This document shows, one piece after another, positions 9,975 through 21,959 of a DNA stretch of 64,000 bases. The notes under the pieces were generated by a model that saw nothing but the letters and a program-made list of their open reading frames with translations, did not search any database and was not told the DNA's origin. The first letter of the stretch is position 1. Every line of letters begins with the position of its first letter. The stretch comes from Dendrobium chrysotoxum (lineage: Eukaryota; Streptophyta; Magnoliopsida; Asparagales; Orchidaceae). The position numbers were made by a program, and so were the translations under genes. Where the stretch lies: the NCBI GenBank assembly GCA_019925795.1, contig CM034306.1, forward strand, positions 52,880,758 to 52,944,757. Reading direction: 5' to 3'.

Positions 9975-10312
9975 TGACGCCGACTGTAGAGGCGACACAA
10001 CGACGGATAAGAAAATGCGAGCTGCAGGAACTCGCAGCTCACACAAGACCCAAGAACTCCTTGGGAGGGGGGAATCACCACCTGAAATCCATCAGGATAC
10101 AGAACCCACACAACGAGTTCAAAACTCAATTCTTATTCATCTTCAATCTATATCTATTACAAGTAAAGGCTACCTATTTATAGACAAATGTAGCCCATAA
10201 TAGGCTACACTCAAAAACTAGAGAGCACTAATCCTATGTAGCCATATAAGCTACCAAATGAAATAAAACTAGCATGAAGTTATCATGAATAAGCGGCCTA
10301 GCTCCAGCATCA
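9975..10312 (-). repeat. LTR-like repeat Y, minus-strand copy
   Basis: Minus-strand TGATGCTGGAGC..GGCGTCA, matching 4055-4395 in inverted orientation with scattered substitutions and a 4-base indel. TTTGGTATCAAAGC follows it, so on the minus strand this copy is a 5' LTR. Its partner in the same orientation is not in the window. Confidence 0.75.
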
Positions 10313-12205
10313 TACCTGCTCTGTCACGCAAGCCTGTAGAGGTGGCATAATGCAGGAATCACTGTAGGAAGAATCGGCACAGTATTTTCAAACACTGTAG
10401 CAATAGGAGGAAGAATTGCTAGTTTGATAGCAGAAATTCCTATAGACAGTTCGCCACAGTGGAATTTCTCCATCCACATCACAATGTAGTGTATGCGGGT
10501 AGGGGGAATTTGACACAGGAGAAATTCGGCACTGTACACTCAAGGGAATTCAACTGTGCAGGTATTTACAGTATAGTTTGAATGAAAATTATTTGAAAAC
10601 TTTCATCAAAATTTGGATATGATTAATTTAGACTATGTGATGAATTATAATTTGATGTAAGTGTGCAAATTAATTGTGGAAACAGTGAAGGAAGATTAAG
10701 AGATTAGGTTGGAGGAAGAATTATTTCAGTAAAGAGAGATTAATAGTGAATTGAAGGAAAATAAAGAAGGTAAGCATTTTGGTATGTTTATAGTTGTGTT
10801 TTAAATTTTTAAAAAGACAATAATGACTTCTGAAGCAACTATATCAATTGTTATATTGGATGTAGGAATTACTTGAATATATGCAGAAAGGAGGGTTTGA
10901 GGTAAATTTTATATTAAGTATAAGTTGATGCTATATATTTTTATTAAATAATAGATTGTGGTATTTATAAGATTAAAAAGATGCATTGTAGGTGACTTAT
11001 AATCGAAGAAGAGTACTAAGTGAAAGATTGAAAGATATAACTCGTCAAGAAGGTAAGTTGTATAAATTTAGTTTACAAATGTAAGAATTATTAATTCTAA
11101 ATATATTTATAATGTTATTTGAATTGGTCAAGAAAATAAATGCTTATGAAGATTCCAATAATGATAATTAATATACTTCCAAGTTTTCATATATGATTGA
11201 CCACTTACATACATGTATCATTGATATTTAAAATAACATTTATGATGATTATTTGAATGTTTTTCTAGTTGATATTCAATTGAAAGGAGCTTATTAAAGT
11301 TCATATTCACAATGTATCATGGTACGCAATTAGTGTAAGATACATATTTTAATGAAATTTTGTATATGGCAAGTCAAGTATGAATTATGAATATATGAAG
11401 TGTAATGAATATCAATTTAAAGTAAAAATTTGGCTATAAAATAATGTAAACTTATAATTATAGGTGGGGCAAAATAGTCCCCATGTATGACATTACATTA
11501 TAAGTGGAGCAAAATGGACCCCAAAAAATATGATACCAGTATAACAGGTGGGGCAAAAAGGACCCCTAAAGAGACAAAAGGGACCTAAATATAATTCAAT
11601 GGCGATAATGTTAAGTTTACCTAGCCTTCAATGAATATCTTTATGAAAGTGTGGCCAAATTTTTTAAAGACTAAAACTGATATTCAATATATACTTCAGT
11701 GGAAGTAAAATGGTTAATGCCAAATATCATAGTATGATATTTTCTTAAGTTTATTTAACTTATGATCTCAATGTGGTGATTATTTTTTTATCATACAATA
11801 TAACAGCTATTTAAATTTGCATAGCTTATTGAGCCTTATAGCTCATCAGTTATTTCATATTGATTATTGTTACAGGAAAAGGAAAGGAAAAGGTCGAAGC
11901 AGACTAAGTTGCAAGTATTTAAATTTTATATGCTAATGTTTAAATTTGTTTGTAAGTCTATTACTAAGGTATGTAGATAGTTCGTTGGATGCTAATTGAT
12001 ATTTTTATTGGTGGCTCTATAAGTACATATTTGAAGTAATTTAGAGTTTTTAGATGTTTCCGTTTATACAATAAATAAAATGTTATTATAACTTTTATAT
12101 CAATTTATAAATAATAAAAAGTATCATATGATTGATGATGGAAAATGTTATATTTATGCATGTGACACTCTACGATAATGTTAAGGAGTATTGTGGGGCG
12201 TTACA
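10313..12205. other. AT-rich stretch, possible LTR end, short repeats
   Basis: No coding region was recognised. Near 11461-11585 the motif GTGGGGCAAAA..GACCCC recurs three times at uneven spacing. On the minus strand the stretch ends at 12205 with TGTAACGCCCCACAATACTCC, which resembles the TGTGACGCCCC start of chromovirus gypsy LTRs. A solo LTR running down from 12205 is possible, but I could not place its other end. Confidence 0.35.
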
Positions 12206-12219
12206 TTAAGCTTCCAACT

Positions 12220-13075
12220 ATATTAGCACACGACATTGAACTCTAGAAGGTGTAAGGTATGTTACTATTCTTAAACAAAATTTGATATATGTGGAAATGC
12301 TGGATGTAGGAGGTTGTGGTGTTAAATCAACAAAGGTTTGAAAGATAGCCAAAGGAGTAATAGTGATTATGACACGTTCTTGATGGTCGCACAGTGCTTG
12401 GTTTCAATGCAATGTGATGAAACATGCTGAAGATAAAACCAAGTGTGGCATTTGTGACTTTGGCATATCAGTAAAAGAGGGTTAGCTGAATTGAGCAAGC
12501 AAAACCTGTTGTGTGGAGATAAAATCAGTGAACTTGAATTCTGTGAATGTTGTATTATATGCTGTAGAATCAAATTTAACACTATTGACCATAATAGTAG
12601 ATCCTAAATTATGTTTCCAGTCATCTTTGGGGGCCATCAAGAGTTGAAACAAAAGGAGGAGCAAAATACTTCATTCTCTTTATTGATGACTACTTAAAAA
12701 GGGTTTGGTCTATTGCCTTAAAAGCAAAGATCAAGCAATTGATACTTTTAAATGGAATTCATTGAAAATCAAGTTGGTAGGTAAATTAAAAAATTACGAA
12801 TGGACAATGGGCTTAAGTATTGCTCCCATTTGTTTGGTAAATATTGTACTACTCAAGGAATAGCCAAGCATCTAACTGTTGTGATCACACCACAACAAGA
12901 TGGGCCCGCTGAAAGGATGAACTGAACACTGCTTGAGAGAGATTAATGCATATTGTTAAGTGTTAGATTATCAAGAATGTTTTGGGGAAAATCATTGAAA
13001 TCGTCTACTACTTGATTAATAGAAGCACATCCACAGCATTAAAATTCAAAACTCTCGAAATTTGGCCTGTCCAAA
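12220..13075 (+). pseudogene. Copia GAG-pre-integrase and integrase relic
   Basis: Frame-shifting plus-strand translation gives Copia landmarks in order: VRYVTILKQNLIYV (about 12257), HISKRGLAELSKQNLLCGDK (about 12467), WGPS-like segment and GGAKYFILFIDDY (about 12640), LRxDNG-like segment (about 12790), a PQQDGPAERMN-like segment (about 12890), and YYLINRSTSTALKFKT (about 13010). RT and RNase H are absent. Stops and indels are frequent. No LTRs could be assigned. Confidence 0.8.
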
Positions 13076-15009
13076 TTTCAACAAATTTTCTTGAGCGAAT
13101 ACTCCAAGTCCAAATTCACTCCTCTTTTCACTGAAACCATTCCCAGAAGTTTCATCCAAATCTCTTTCTACAAGCAGTCCACTGTTACTGAGTAGCTATC
13201 ATATTATTCTGTATTAGATGGGCTCTCTCCATGAGCTCAAAAAAATCAGAAATATGGAATGGAACCAGAGGTTGTCTTAGAGTAGCCTAGAGTCCTCTAA
13301 AAAATCTATAATGCTTTTCCTTGGATGTACTAACAAGTTGAGGAGCATATCTGGCTAGTGTAGTAACTCTGTAATCTTCAATTTCTTAGAATAGACCTAA
13401 CAATTTAGAACACAAAATAAATAACATAACTAAAAATGGTAAATACAACACATTGGATCACAAATAATAGGAATTAAACATTCCAGACGAGCTATTCAGA
13501 ATATATTACATTCATTCTCCTTAGGCCCTTATACCTTCTAATAGATATGAGAAATAAAAATTCAGGTCCTTATGACTCCATATGTTATCGTGTTAGATAA
13601 TAGGTTCTTATGACAACTAATGCTTAGCATTATATATATTCAGAATTTTAGGCCCTTATATTTTCTATTCAGATATCATATTCAAAATTTCAGGCCTTTA
13701 TAACTCTCAACACCATATATCAGAATTCTTCCATTTCTCACATTTTCGACATATAAACATAAATTAATTGCATTTTTAGGTATAGTAAATAGTATCAGAA
13801 TAATCACAGAATTCTGCAAAATGCCCTATTGACACCAAAATTGATAGAAATTCAAGGTACTCACACACAAATTTTCACATCTTTAGATCATAATCAAAAT
13901 ATCATATATTATTCACAGCTACGTTTTGAGGCTTTTATTGTACTATAATGCTATTTATAAGTGTCATAATATTTATCAGAATGCTTAAATTAATATAAAA
14001 TTAGAATTTCTTGGTGAAAATTTATAAATAATATATCAAAATTTATAGAATACTGTAATCTGTAATATATCAAAAGTTATGTAGTGAATATTTACCAGAT
14101 GTTAGAATCTACCCACTTTTGTGTTGAAATTTTAAAATTTAAATAAAAAATTTCCAAAACTTTGAATTTTTAAAAAGTGAGATAAGATAAATGTAACTTC
14201 AATTCGAAAAATTTCCCGAACTAACTTGATGCACGAAATCGACCCGATGTTGCCCAAAACAAACCTTCTCTCTTTGAAAATCTCATTTCTCTCCCTCTCT
14301 TGGACTAGCTGCTCAAGGGGAGAAATGAGATTTGCCTAAAATTTATTTAGTGGATTTTTGATATTTATATAAAAATTCATTTGACAACATCGCAACACTT
14401 AGACATCCAGCTCTGCAACATTCCCTTTAAAATTTCAGAAAGACAAAGAGCAAGGCACCACGGTGCTGCAACACTCCCCCAAAATTTATTTTTCCTCAAT
14501 TTCAAAACAGAAAAAAATATAGAAAGCATAGTGCCGTGCAACGTTCTCCAACGACAAAATCATTGAAATCGTATGTTCCGCAATTCTGTATTCAATAAAA
14601 ATTGTTTAAAGATTTATGAATACCGGTAATTTATTTTTTTTTTTTTTTGAAATTTATCTATGTTATGATTTTCTCTCTTATCATAATAATATTAGATGCC
14701 TCTGTTTATTGCAAGTATAATTTAATTCAATCGTTTAATTAATGTGATCTATATTATCTCTAGTGTTATTGTTATATGTTGTGATTTTAATTTAATTTCA
14801 TCTTCTCATCTTAATCATTTATTTTGTTGATATGCCTATATTTAATTATCAAATATTTAAATTAAAACATTTGTTCAAAATATGCTAAATATATTATGTT
14901 TATTTGACATGAATGATATAGCTTTATGTTGCAAAAAAAATTATTTTACATTGAAAAAGTCTTTTTTTTATAGATTTCTTTATTATTATATTATTGTTCA
15001 TTAAAATAT
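13076..15009. other. AT-rich stretch with degenerate repeats and a hairpin
   Basis: No gene recognised. From about 13500 to 13700 a TTCAGGCCCTTATA-like unit recurs in degenerate form. At 14279-14332 a perfect 13-bp stem (AATCTCATTTCTC with its reverse complement) encloses a 28-base loop. Sequence around 14380-14560 contains GCAACACT and GCACCACGGTGC motifs like those near 22000 and 38700, perhaps from the LTRs of one family. Poly-T at about 14635. Confidence 0.5.
14279..14332. repeat. Perfect 13-bp inverted repeat
   Basis: AATCTCATTTCTC at 14279-14291 pairs with GAGAAATGAGATT at 14320-14332. No gene context supports a microRNA or terminator reading. Confidence 0.8.
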
Positions 15010-15379
15010 TGTGCAAATATTGCAGAAATAAACCCAGAATTAAAGCACAATCAACACAAAGAACACATCGATTTACGTGGTTCAACGAAGATGCCTATAT
15101 CCACGAGGAGAAGATGATAATTTCACTATAATGTGGAGAAAATAGGGTAGCAATTGGCTCTCTCCCTCTCATCCCTACAACAACCCTTACACCACTATTT
15201 ATAGATTTGAAACAAAGTTACAAAGGAAACTTTAATTAATGTTATAATATGGTAAAATCTAATAATGCTAATCAGATCTCCCAATCATGCTAATTAAATC
15301 TCCAAATGTATGCAATAATCAGATCTCCTAATTAATGTACTAATTAACCACAAAATTGTTTCCATATCAATACTCTTCA
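15010..15379 (-). repeat. 3' LTR of the old Copia element
   Basis: Minus-strand TGAAGAGTATTG..TTGCACA. It aligns with 18736-19125 over its length with many substitutions and indels. Confidence 0.75.
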
Positions 15380-15639
15380 CTATTTGGAAAGATTTTCAAA
15401 ATCAACAATCTTAACTTTATCTTTCACTTTAGAAAGTGAAACAAGACAAACCAGGCTCCAATATTAGAATGACTGTACCCACATGGTTGCCTACGTACCC
15501 CCCTTCCCTAGGGATCAAGCCGAGCATATTTCTTCAAAACAAGTGGACAATCAACCACGAGCCTAAATGTTCACTAAACGCCTACAGTAGGTGAACCTAC
15601 TTACTATACTAATTAAAAAACTTGTCTAATATGTAAACC

Positions 15640-18500
15640 AAGTCTTTTGAGATTCAAATCCAGGTGGTTGTAATATGTGGATCTCTTCTTACAATTATCC
15701 ATATAAGAATGCAGTTTTCACATCGAGCTACTCCAAAATCAGACCATAATGTGCTACAAGTGCTAAGAGAACACGGATCGAGGGATGCTTTACCATTGGG
15801 AACACCTCATCATAATCAATCCCTTCTCGTTGCGCAAATCCTTTTTCCACCAACCTAGCCTTGTACTGCACATTAACTCCATGAGATCATTCTTTCTTTG
15901 CACACACTCATTCACCAAATGACTTTCCTTCCTGGAGGAAGCTTCACCAACCTCCAAGCATTCTCCTAAAGAGACTCAATCTCTTTATCTATAGCCCTCT
16001 TCCACATATCATCATAAGGACTATCCACGGCTTCTTTATAGTGATTAGGAACTTCAACTTCCACGGCTGAAAGTGCAAATGCAACATGGTCCCTCAACCA
16101 AGCTAGTTTTGGGACATTCTAGCAAATATACCTGTTCCTCGTAATAAATTTTTTAGCTGGAATCTCATCCTCAACATTATCTTCTATCTCCTAATCTCGA
16201 GCTGAATAAGATACCTGTGTAGAAGTCACCTATCTCTATAGAACAAATGGAGTTGCACCAAACTCTAAATTCTATAGCACATATGTGGTCCTAATAGAAC
16301 TCTTCACCTGCTTAGAGTCCTGAGGTTTTAGCATGCTCATCTCGTCAAATGTAACATTCCCGCTAATGACAATCTTCTTCTCTACTGAATCATAGAGTTT
16401 TAATACCTTGACTCCACACTTAAAGCTAACCAAGATTGCCTTCTTTGCACATAGATCCAGTTTATCATTCTGAGTATGATAGTAAGCTAGACACCAAAAC
16501 ACTCTCAAGTGTTCATAATCTCTAGCAAGATACCCCGACCATATTTCTTCTTCCCAATAGCTATAAAAGGCAGACAGTTCACCAACATAGTCTATAACCT
16601 CAGCCCAATAGACTTTTTCCAACCCAGCATTGGATAACATAAACCAAACTTTCTCGACTAAAGTTTGGTTCATCCTCTTTGCCACCTTGTTCTACTATGG
16701 TGTCTCTTTAACAATGAAGTGGTGCTCAATCCCATATTTTTGGCACTCTTGCAAGAATGCATCCGAAGTGTATTCTTCCTCATTGTCTAATCTGATACAC
16801 CCTATCCTTTTGCTAGTTTAAGTCTCAATCCACTTCTTCCAAGCTTTAAAAATCTTCAGTACGTCATTTTTTGAGTCTCATGGTATACACTCAAACATAT
16901 CAGGTGTAATCATCAATAAAAGAGACAAAGTGTCATCGCTCGTAGAATGATGTTGTTTTCATCAGGCCCCAAACATCTATGTAAACATACTCCAGGATAC
17001 TCTTTGTATTGTGGATTACACTATCAAAGGATACATGTATCTTCTTGCTAGAAACATAATATTCATAGAGATTGAGCTTGTAGCTGCTTGCTCCTTTGAT
17101 CAATCTTTATTTCATCAAAGCCATAAGAGAAATCTCCCAGCATGAGCTAGTCATATATGCCACAAAAAAGTAACATCAGAAGAATCATCAGCAACAACAG
17201 CCATTCCAATCACTATTTTTTCTTGAAAATAGTAAAGGTTGTGGTAACGAACTTCCTTCAGAAAAATAAGCACTCTATGATATATCTTCAAAACTCTTGT
17301 CTCAATTGCTACCTTGTATCCCTTTGTCTTTAAAGTCCCAACATACAACAAAATCTTCTTGATATCTAGAATATGTCTAACATCAATCAGCTCTCTCACA
17401 GCACCATCATGCATTTTGATGAAGATGTTCCCTACACCGATAATACGACAAGCTTGATCATTTCCCATGGTCACTATACCACTATCAAGCTCCTTGTAGG
17501 TATAAAATCACTCTCTAGTGGGGCAAATGTGATAGGTAGTACCAATATCCAAAATTCAGTATGAATCATCTGCATACAAACTGTGAGAATCTGCAGATAG
17601 TGATAAATTTGAGTTTTCGTCATGCTTTTCAACGCTAAGGTTTGCCTTTGCCTCCGTGGAATTTTCCTTCCCTTCTCCTTCAGCTTCAGGCAGTCTTTCT
17701 TCTAATGATCAGTCTCTAAACAAAAAGTACACTGATTCTTCCCAAAATTGCTCCCACAAGACTTGCCCTGCTTGTTGCTACTGCCCTTTTTATTCTTCTG
17801 ATTTTCATATCTTCCACGTTGGAGTGTGAGAGCCTCGGCCGAATCTATCTTTATAGATTCCTTATCTTGACGGCGGAACTCGTGATTCAGTAATGCTGTT
17901 GTCAGCTCACCATAGTTCAAGGCCTCCTTCCCATGAATGAGTGTCATCGTGAAGTTTGTGTACTCATCCGGGAGTGAGTTCAACGAAAGAAGAGCCTTGT
18001 CTTCATCTCCAGCATCCTCATCTAGATTCAAAAGATCTGCCAATAACTTTGTGAAGTCATTCAGATGCTCATCAAATATAACCCCATGTCTCATCTGAAA
18101 CATGTAGAGTTGATGTTTCATATGAAAATGATTCTTTAAGCTCTTCGTCAGGTATTTATTATCCAAAATCTTTCACAACTTCATAACATAAGTCTCCATC
18201 ATCACCCCATAATTGATCTCCTAAGATAGTTAATTTCTGATCAAGCGACAAGTACTCCGGTTCATCTTCATCAATGCTCTCTCAGAAATCTCTTCAAGAT
18301 GTTCCTCGCCATTCAGAACTTCCTCTAGATTTAGAGAGCATAGCGCATCTATTACCTCACATCGTCACATGCCAAAGTTTTCTTTTCCATCAAATTGTCA
18401 CATCAATTTTGACGAGATGTGTAAAACCACCTGATGGATCGATGCCTTCTCCACCATTGATGTGGATGTGTCCATGGCTCCACCGTATCTCATAGTCTCA
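15640..18500 (-). pseudogene. Copia Gag-Pol relic
   Basis: Read from high to low coordinates on the minus strand. Gag start with FDGKENFGM (about 18400). Open Gag stretch 18166-17702 of UBN2 type (LNSLPDEYTNF, ALLNHEFRRQ), ending at a zinc-knuckle start CTFC. A frameshifted protease region around 17560. GAG-pre-integrase 17474-17151 (VRHILDIKKILL). Integrase end 16685-16272 (AKRMNQTLVEKVWFMLSNAG). RT start about 15880-15780 (VQYKARLVEKGFAQREGIDYDE). Frames are broken many times, so it is non-functional. Confidence 0.88.
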
Positions 18501-18735
18501 ACCAAATTACAGCCGTCTCACGTAGCAAGAAGTACACCAATCCGGCTCTCTTTCTGCTTTCAACAATGATTCAAAAAAGAAAATCAACAGCCCAACCACA
18601 AAATCACGTAAACAATACCTTCGATTCCAAGCAGGCGAATAGAACCTTCGTTCCAAATGAACAAACACAACCTTCGTCAAACTCTCCAAGCCGCCGCCTG
18701 AAATCCAACAATAATCTGGCTCTTATACCAATTAT

Positions 18736-19125
18736 TGTGCAAACACAACAAAAATAAACCTAAAATCATTGCACAATCAACACAAAGAACATGATGAGTT
18801 ACGTGATTCGGTGAAGATGCTTACGTCCACGGGAAGGGGATGATGATTTTAGTATAATGTGGAGAAAATAGAGTTACGATTTACTTTCCCTCTCATCCCT
18901 CTAGTAGCCCTTGCACCACTATTTATCGATTTGAAATAATGCTACAAAGAAAACTTTAATTAATGCTATGATATGACAAAATATAATCATACCAATTAGA
19001 AATTTATGTAATAATCAGATCCCCTAATTAATGCATCAATCAAATCTTTCATTTAATGTAATAATCAGATCTCCTAATTAATGCACTAATTAGCCACTAA
19101 ATTATTTCCAAAATGATATTCAACA
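18736..19125 (-). repeat. 5' LTR of the old Copia element
   Basis: Minus-strand TGTTGAATATCA..TTGCACA, 390 bp, followed by the primer-like site. It directly abuts the LINE relic at 19130, so either the Copia entered the LINE or the LINE end was lost there. Confidence 0.8.
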
Positions 19126-19129
19126 AATT

Positions 19130-20742
19130 AGGTAGATGAGATATTTTACTAAACGTTTTAATGAACAATGTGAAAATACGATTGACTTTAGTGACCTTAG
19201 CACCCTAAATGAAAATAAAGATTTATGTTTTTATCGGTGTATTAGTAAAATCGAAGTTAGAGAGGCTTTAAAGAAAATGAAGTGTGAAAAAGCTGTTGGA
19301 CCTGATGATATTCCAATAGATGCGTGGAAATACTTAGGAGATAAAGGAATTTCTTGGCTTACTAAATTTTTTAATACTTTTTTGAAGACTAAAAAGATGC
19401 CAGATGAGTGGAGAATGAGTGTGCTAATTCCTATTTTTAAGAATAAAGGTGATGCACAAGATTGTGCAAATTATAGAGGAATTAAGTTAATGTGTCATAC
19501 TTTAAAACTATGGGAGAGAGTTATGGAGCATAAGTTGCTGTGTGATACTAATATTTCTCAAAATCAATTTGGATTCATGCTGGGTAGGTCTACTATGGAA
19601 GCCACACATTTATTGAGAGGTTTAATGGAGAAATATAGAGAGAATAAGGAGGATCTACATATGATATTTATTGATTTAGAGAAAGCATATGATAAAGTTT
19701 CAAGAGAATTGCTATGGAGAGTTCTTGAAAATAAAGGAGTTAATAATGCTTATATTCAAATCATTAAAAATATATATGCAAGAGCTATTACTTGTGTTCA
19801 AACATAAGGTGGTTTTGACCAAGTATTTTCCTATTTTAGTTAGATTACATAAAGGATCAGCCTTAAGCCCATATCTTTTTGCTTTAGTCATGGATGTTCT
19901 CACTAGACATTTGCAAGAGGATATACCTTAGTGTATGCTTTTTGTTGATGATATTCTTCTTATTGATAAGACTAGAGAGGGAGTTGAAGATAAACTTGAA
20001 TTATGGAGGTCAACCATAGAGTCTAAAGGTTTTCTCTTAAGTAGATCTAAAATTGAATATATGGAGTATAATTTTAGTAGTAATAGACCTAGTGAGGGGA
20101 TTGTGACTTTGGGCAATCAAGTTATTATTAAAAGTACACATTTTAGATATCTTGGATCTATTGTTCAGAGTGATGGTGAAATAGATGGGGATATTATCAG
20201 CATAATTCATATTGGATGGGTTGAAGTGGAGGAATACATCGGGCTTATTGTGTGATAGAAAAGTTTCCCTCAAACTTAAGGGAAAATTCTATAAGATAGT
20301 GGTGAGACCTGCAATGCTTTATGGTGCCGAATGTTGGCCATTAAAAGAGAAGCATAATACTAAGTTAAGTGTTGCATAGATGAGGATGCTTAGGTGGATG
20401 AGCGGCTTTACCCTTAAAGATAGGATACAAAATGAGCATATACATGAAAAGGTTGGAGTAGCTCCAGTGGAAGATAAGATTAGAGAGAGTCATCTTAGAT
20501 GGTTTGGTCACATAAAATGACGGCCTTCTGATGGCCCAGTTAGAAAAGTAAAGGTATTAATTTGGCATATGTTAAGAAACGTAGAGGTAGACCTAAAAAA
20601 ACATGGTTAGAAAATATTAGAAATGATATTTCTTTATTAGATTTAAATAAGAGTTTGACCTTTAACAGGACATAATGGAGAAAAAGGATTCATGTAGCTG
20701 ACCCCACATAGTGGGACAAAGGCTTGATGTTGTTGTTGTTGT
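19130..20742 (+). pseudogene. RTE-type LINE reverse transcriptase, 5'-truncated
   Basis: An open stretch (19136-19807) covers RT from its fingers: KMKCEKAVGPDDIPIDAWK, LIPIFKNKGDAQDCANYRGI, QFGFMLGRSTMEA and IFIDLEKAYDKV. A frameshift near 19805 then leads to GSALSPYLFALVMDVLT, the catalytic FVDDILL (about 19940) and RYLGSI. Downstream conserved pieces are RMLRWM (about 20390) and RGRPKKTW (about 20590). The 3' end has ADPT, GTGGGACAAAGGCTTGATG and a (TTG)n tail at 20728-20742, typical of plant RTE LINEs. The endonuclease domain is missing. Confidence 0.93.
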
Positions 20743-21959
20743 GTCTAGTTTGAGTTTGGTGTTTATTTTTTCTTTTGCATACCTAGTGTTCTCTTACTTA
20801 GCTTAGGATTCCTAGGTTGCACCAAGTTGGTATCAGAGCTTTAGGTTATTGAGAGTCTTCCTTTTCTCTTTAGAAAAAAAATTTAAAAAAATCAAAAAAT
20901 TAAAATCACAAAAAACAAAAAAATGGATAGTCCAATCAATCTTCAGGCCAAAGTTCCAAATCAAGATGTAAATGAGTCTCAAGATGAATTTGATCCTACA
21001 GATTTTGAAAGTCAACTTTTTATGCCTTGGATTCCATAGGAGAAATTTTTAGCCACAAATTGGGTTCTAACACAAGCATGTTCTACTAATCCTCTGTAGA
21101 ATAAACTTTACAAAATTCAAAGATGAATATATTTCTGTACAAAGAAATATGAAAATAAGAGGCGTCTACTTCAATCCGAGTTTATTCAAGAAAAAGAGAA
21201 GATCCAAAGGAAGTGCGACATTTTGATATAAGAATCAGAAAAGGTGCATTCAGAACATAATGGAAGTTCACCTGGGGAGAATTGATGTAGGAAAAGTTAG
21301 TTGTTTGGATTTTTGGTGGCAGTTGGATTTCCTGCTGAGTTTTTATGCAGATTTTGGTTTCCCAAATACTTAGAATTTATTTTTTTTCTGGTTTCCTATG
21401 CTAGTTATTTCCCTTCCCTATGCTATTTCGGACTGCTTTTTGCTGGTTTCTTGTGCTGGTCGTTCCCCTTCCCTATGTTATTTCCTAAGTTTTGTGTTTG
21501 CTCCTATTGGATGTTTGGGGTGGCTCATTAATGTGAGTGGTTGGCTATTTTTTTCCCTATAAATGGGGTTGTTTTGCTGTAATTTTAGGAAGAGAATGAA
21601 AAGATTTTTGGTTTACAAACCTGTTGGTTTTTCTAGCTTGCGAGCTAGCATCCTTTCCCATTTCCCTCTACTACTTCATCTCAGTTTTCTACCTCTTCTT
21701 CTCTCTCCACGATTCCCGTCCTTCCTGTATCTTTCTTCTCTTAAATTATTGTAAGTCTTAAGTTGTGTCGTATCTTGTTCTAATATAATTTGTAAGGCAT
21801 TTCTATTAGAAGTTGAAAGCTTTATTGTGTTCTATTTAGTGTTTGTATTTGTCATATTGAAAGGAAGGCTTTTTTTATTGCAATTCTAGTTTGGTGTTTT
21901 TGTTTTCTTTTGCATACCTAGTGTTCTTTTACTTGGCTTAAGATTCCTAGGTTGCACCA
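20743..21959 (+). mobile_element. Short non-autonomous LTR element
   Basis: The last ~80 bp of an LTR (20743-20824, ending GGTTGCACCA) recurs at 21882-21959. Between them are a primer site TGGTATCAGAGC (20828-20839), a ~455-bp interior and a purine tract CTGGGGAGAA (21272). The right LTR (about 21283-21959) carries a TATA-like CCTATAAATGG at about 21555. The interior has only a short Gag-like start (MDSPINLQAKVPNQD at about 20922) and no Pol. The left LTR is missing its 5' part, with the LINE tail in its place. Size and content fit a TRIM-like element or a deleted Copia. Confidence 0.7.
20828..20839 (+). other. tRNA-iMet primer-binding site
   Basis: TGGTATCAGAGC three bases after the end of the partial left LTR of the short element. 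Confidence 0.8.

Larger units (their letters stand above)
15010..19125 (-). mobile_element. Old Copia element with internal deletion
   Basis: Diverged LTRs lie at 18736-19125 (5', minus strand) and 15010-15379 (3'). They share long blocks such as TTTACGTG, CCACTATTTAT and the repeated AATCAGATCTCCTAATTAATG segments. A primer-like TGGTATAAGAGCC lies at 18730-18718. The interior carries Gag, integrase and the first part of RT only; the rest of RT and all of RNase H are missing. No convincing target duplication remains. Confidence 0.85.
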
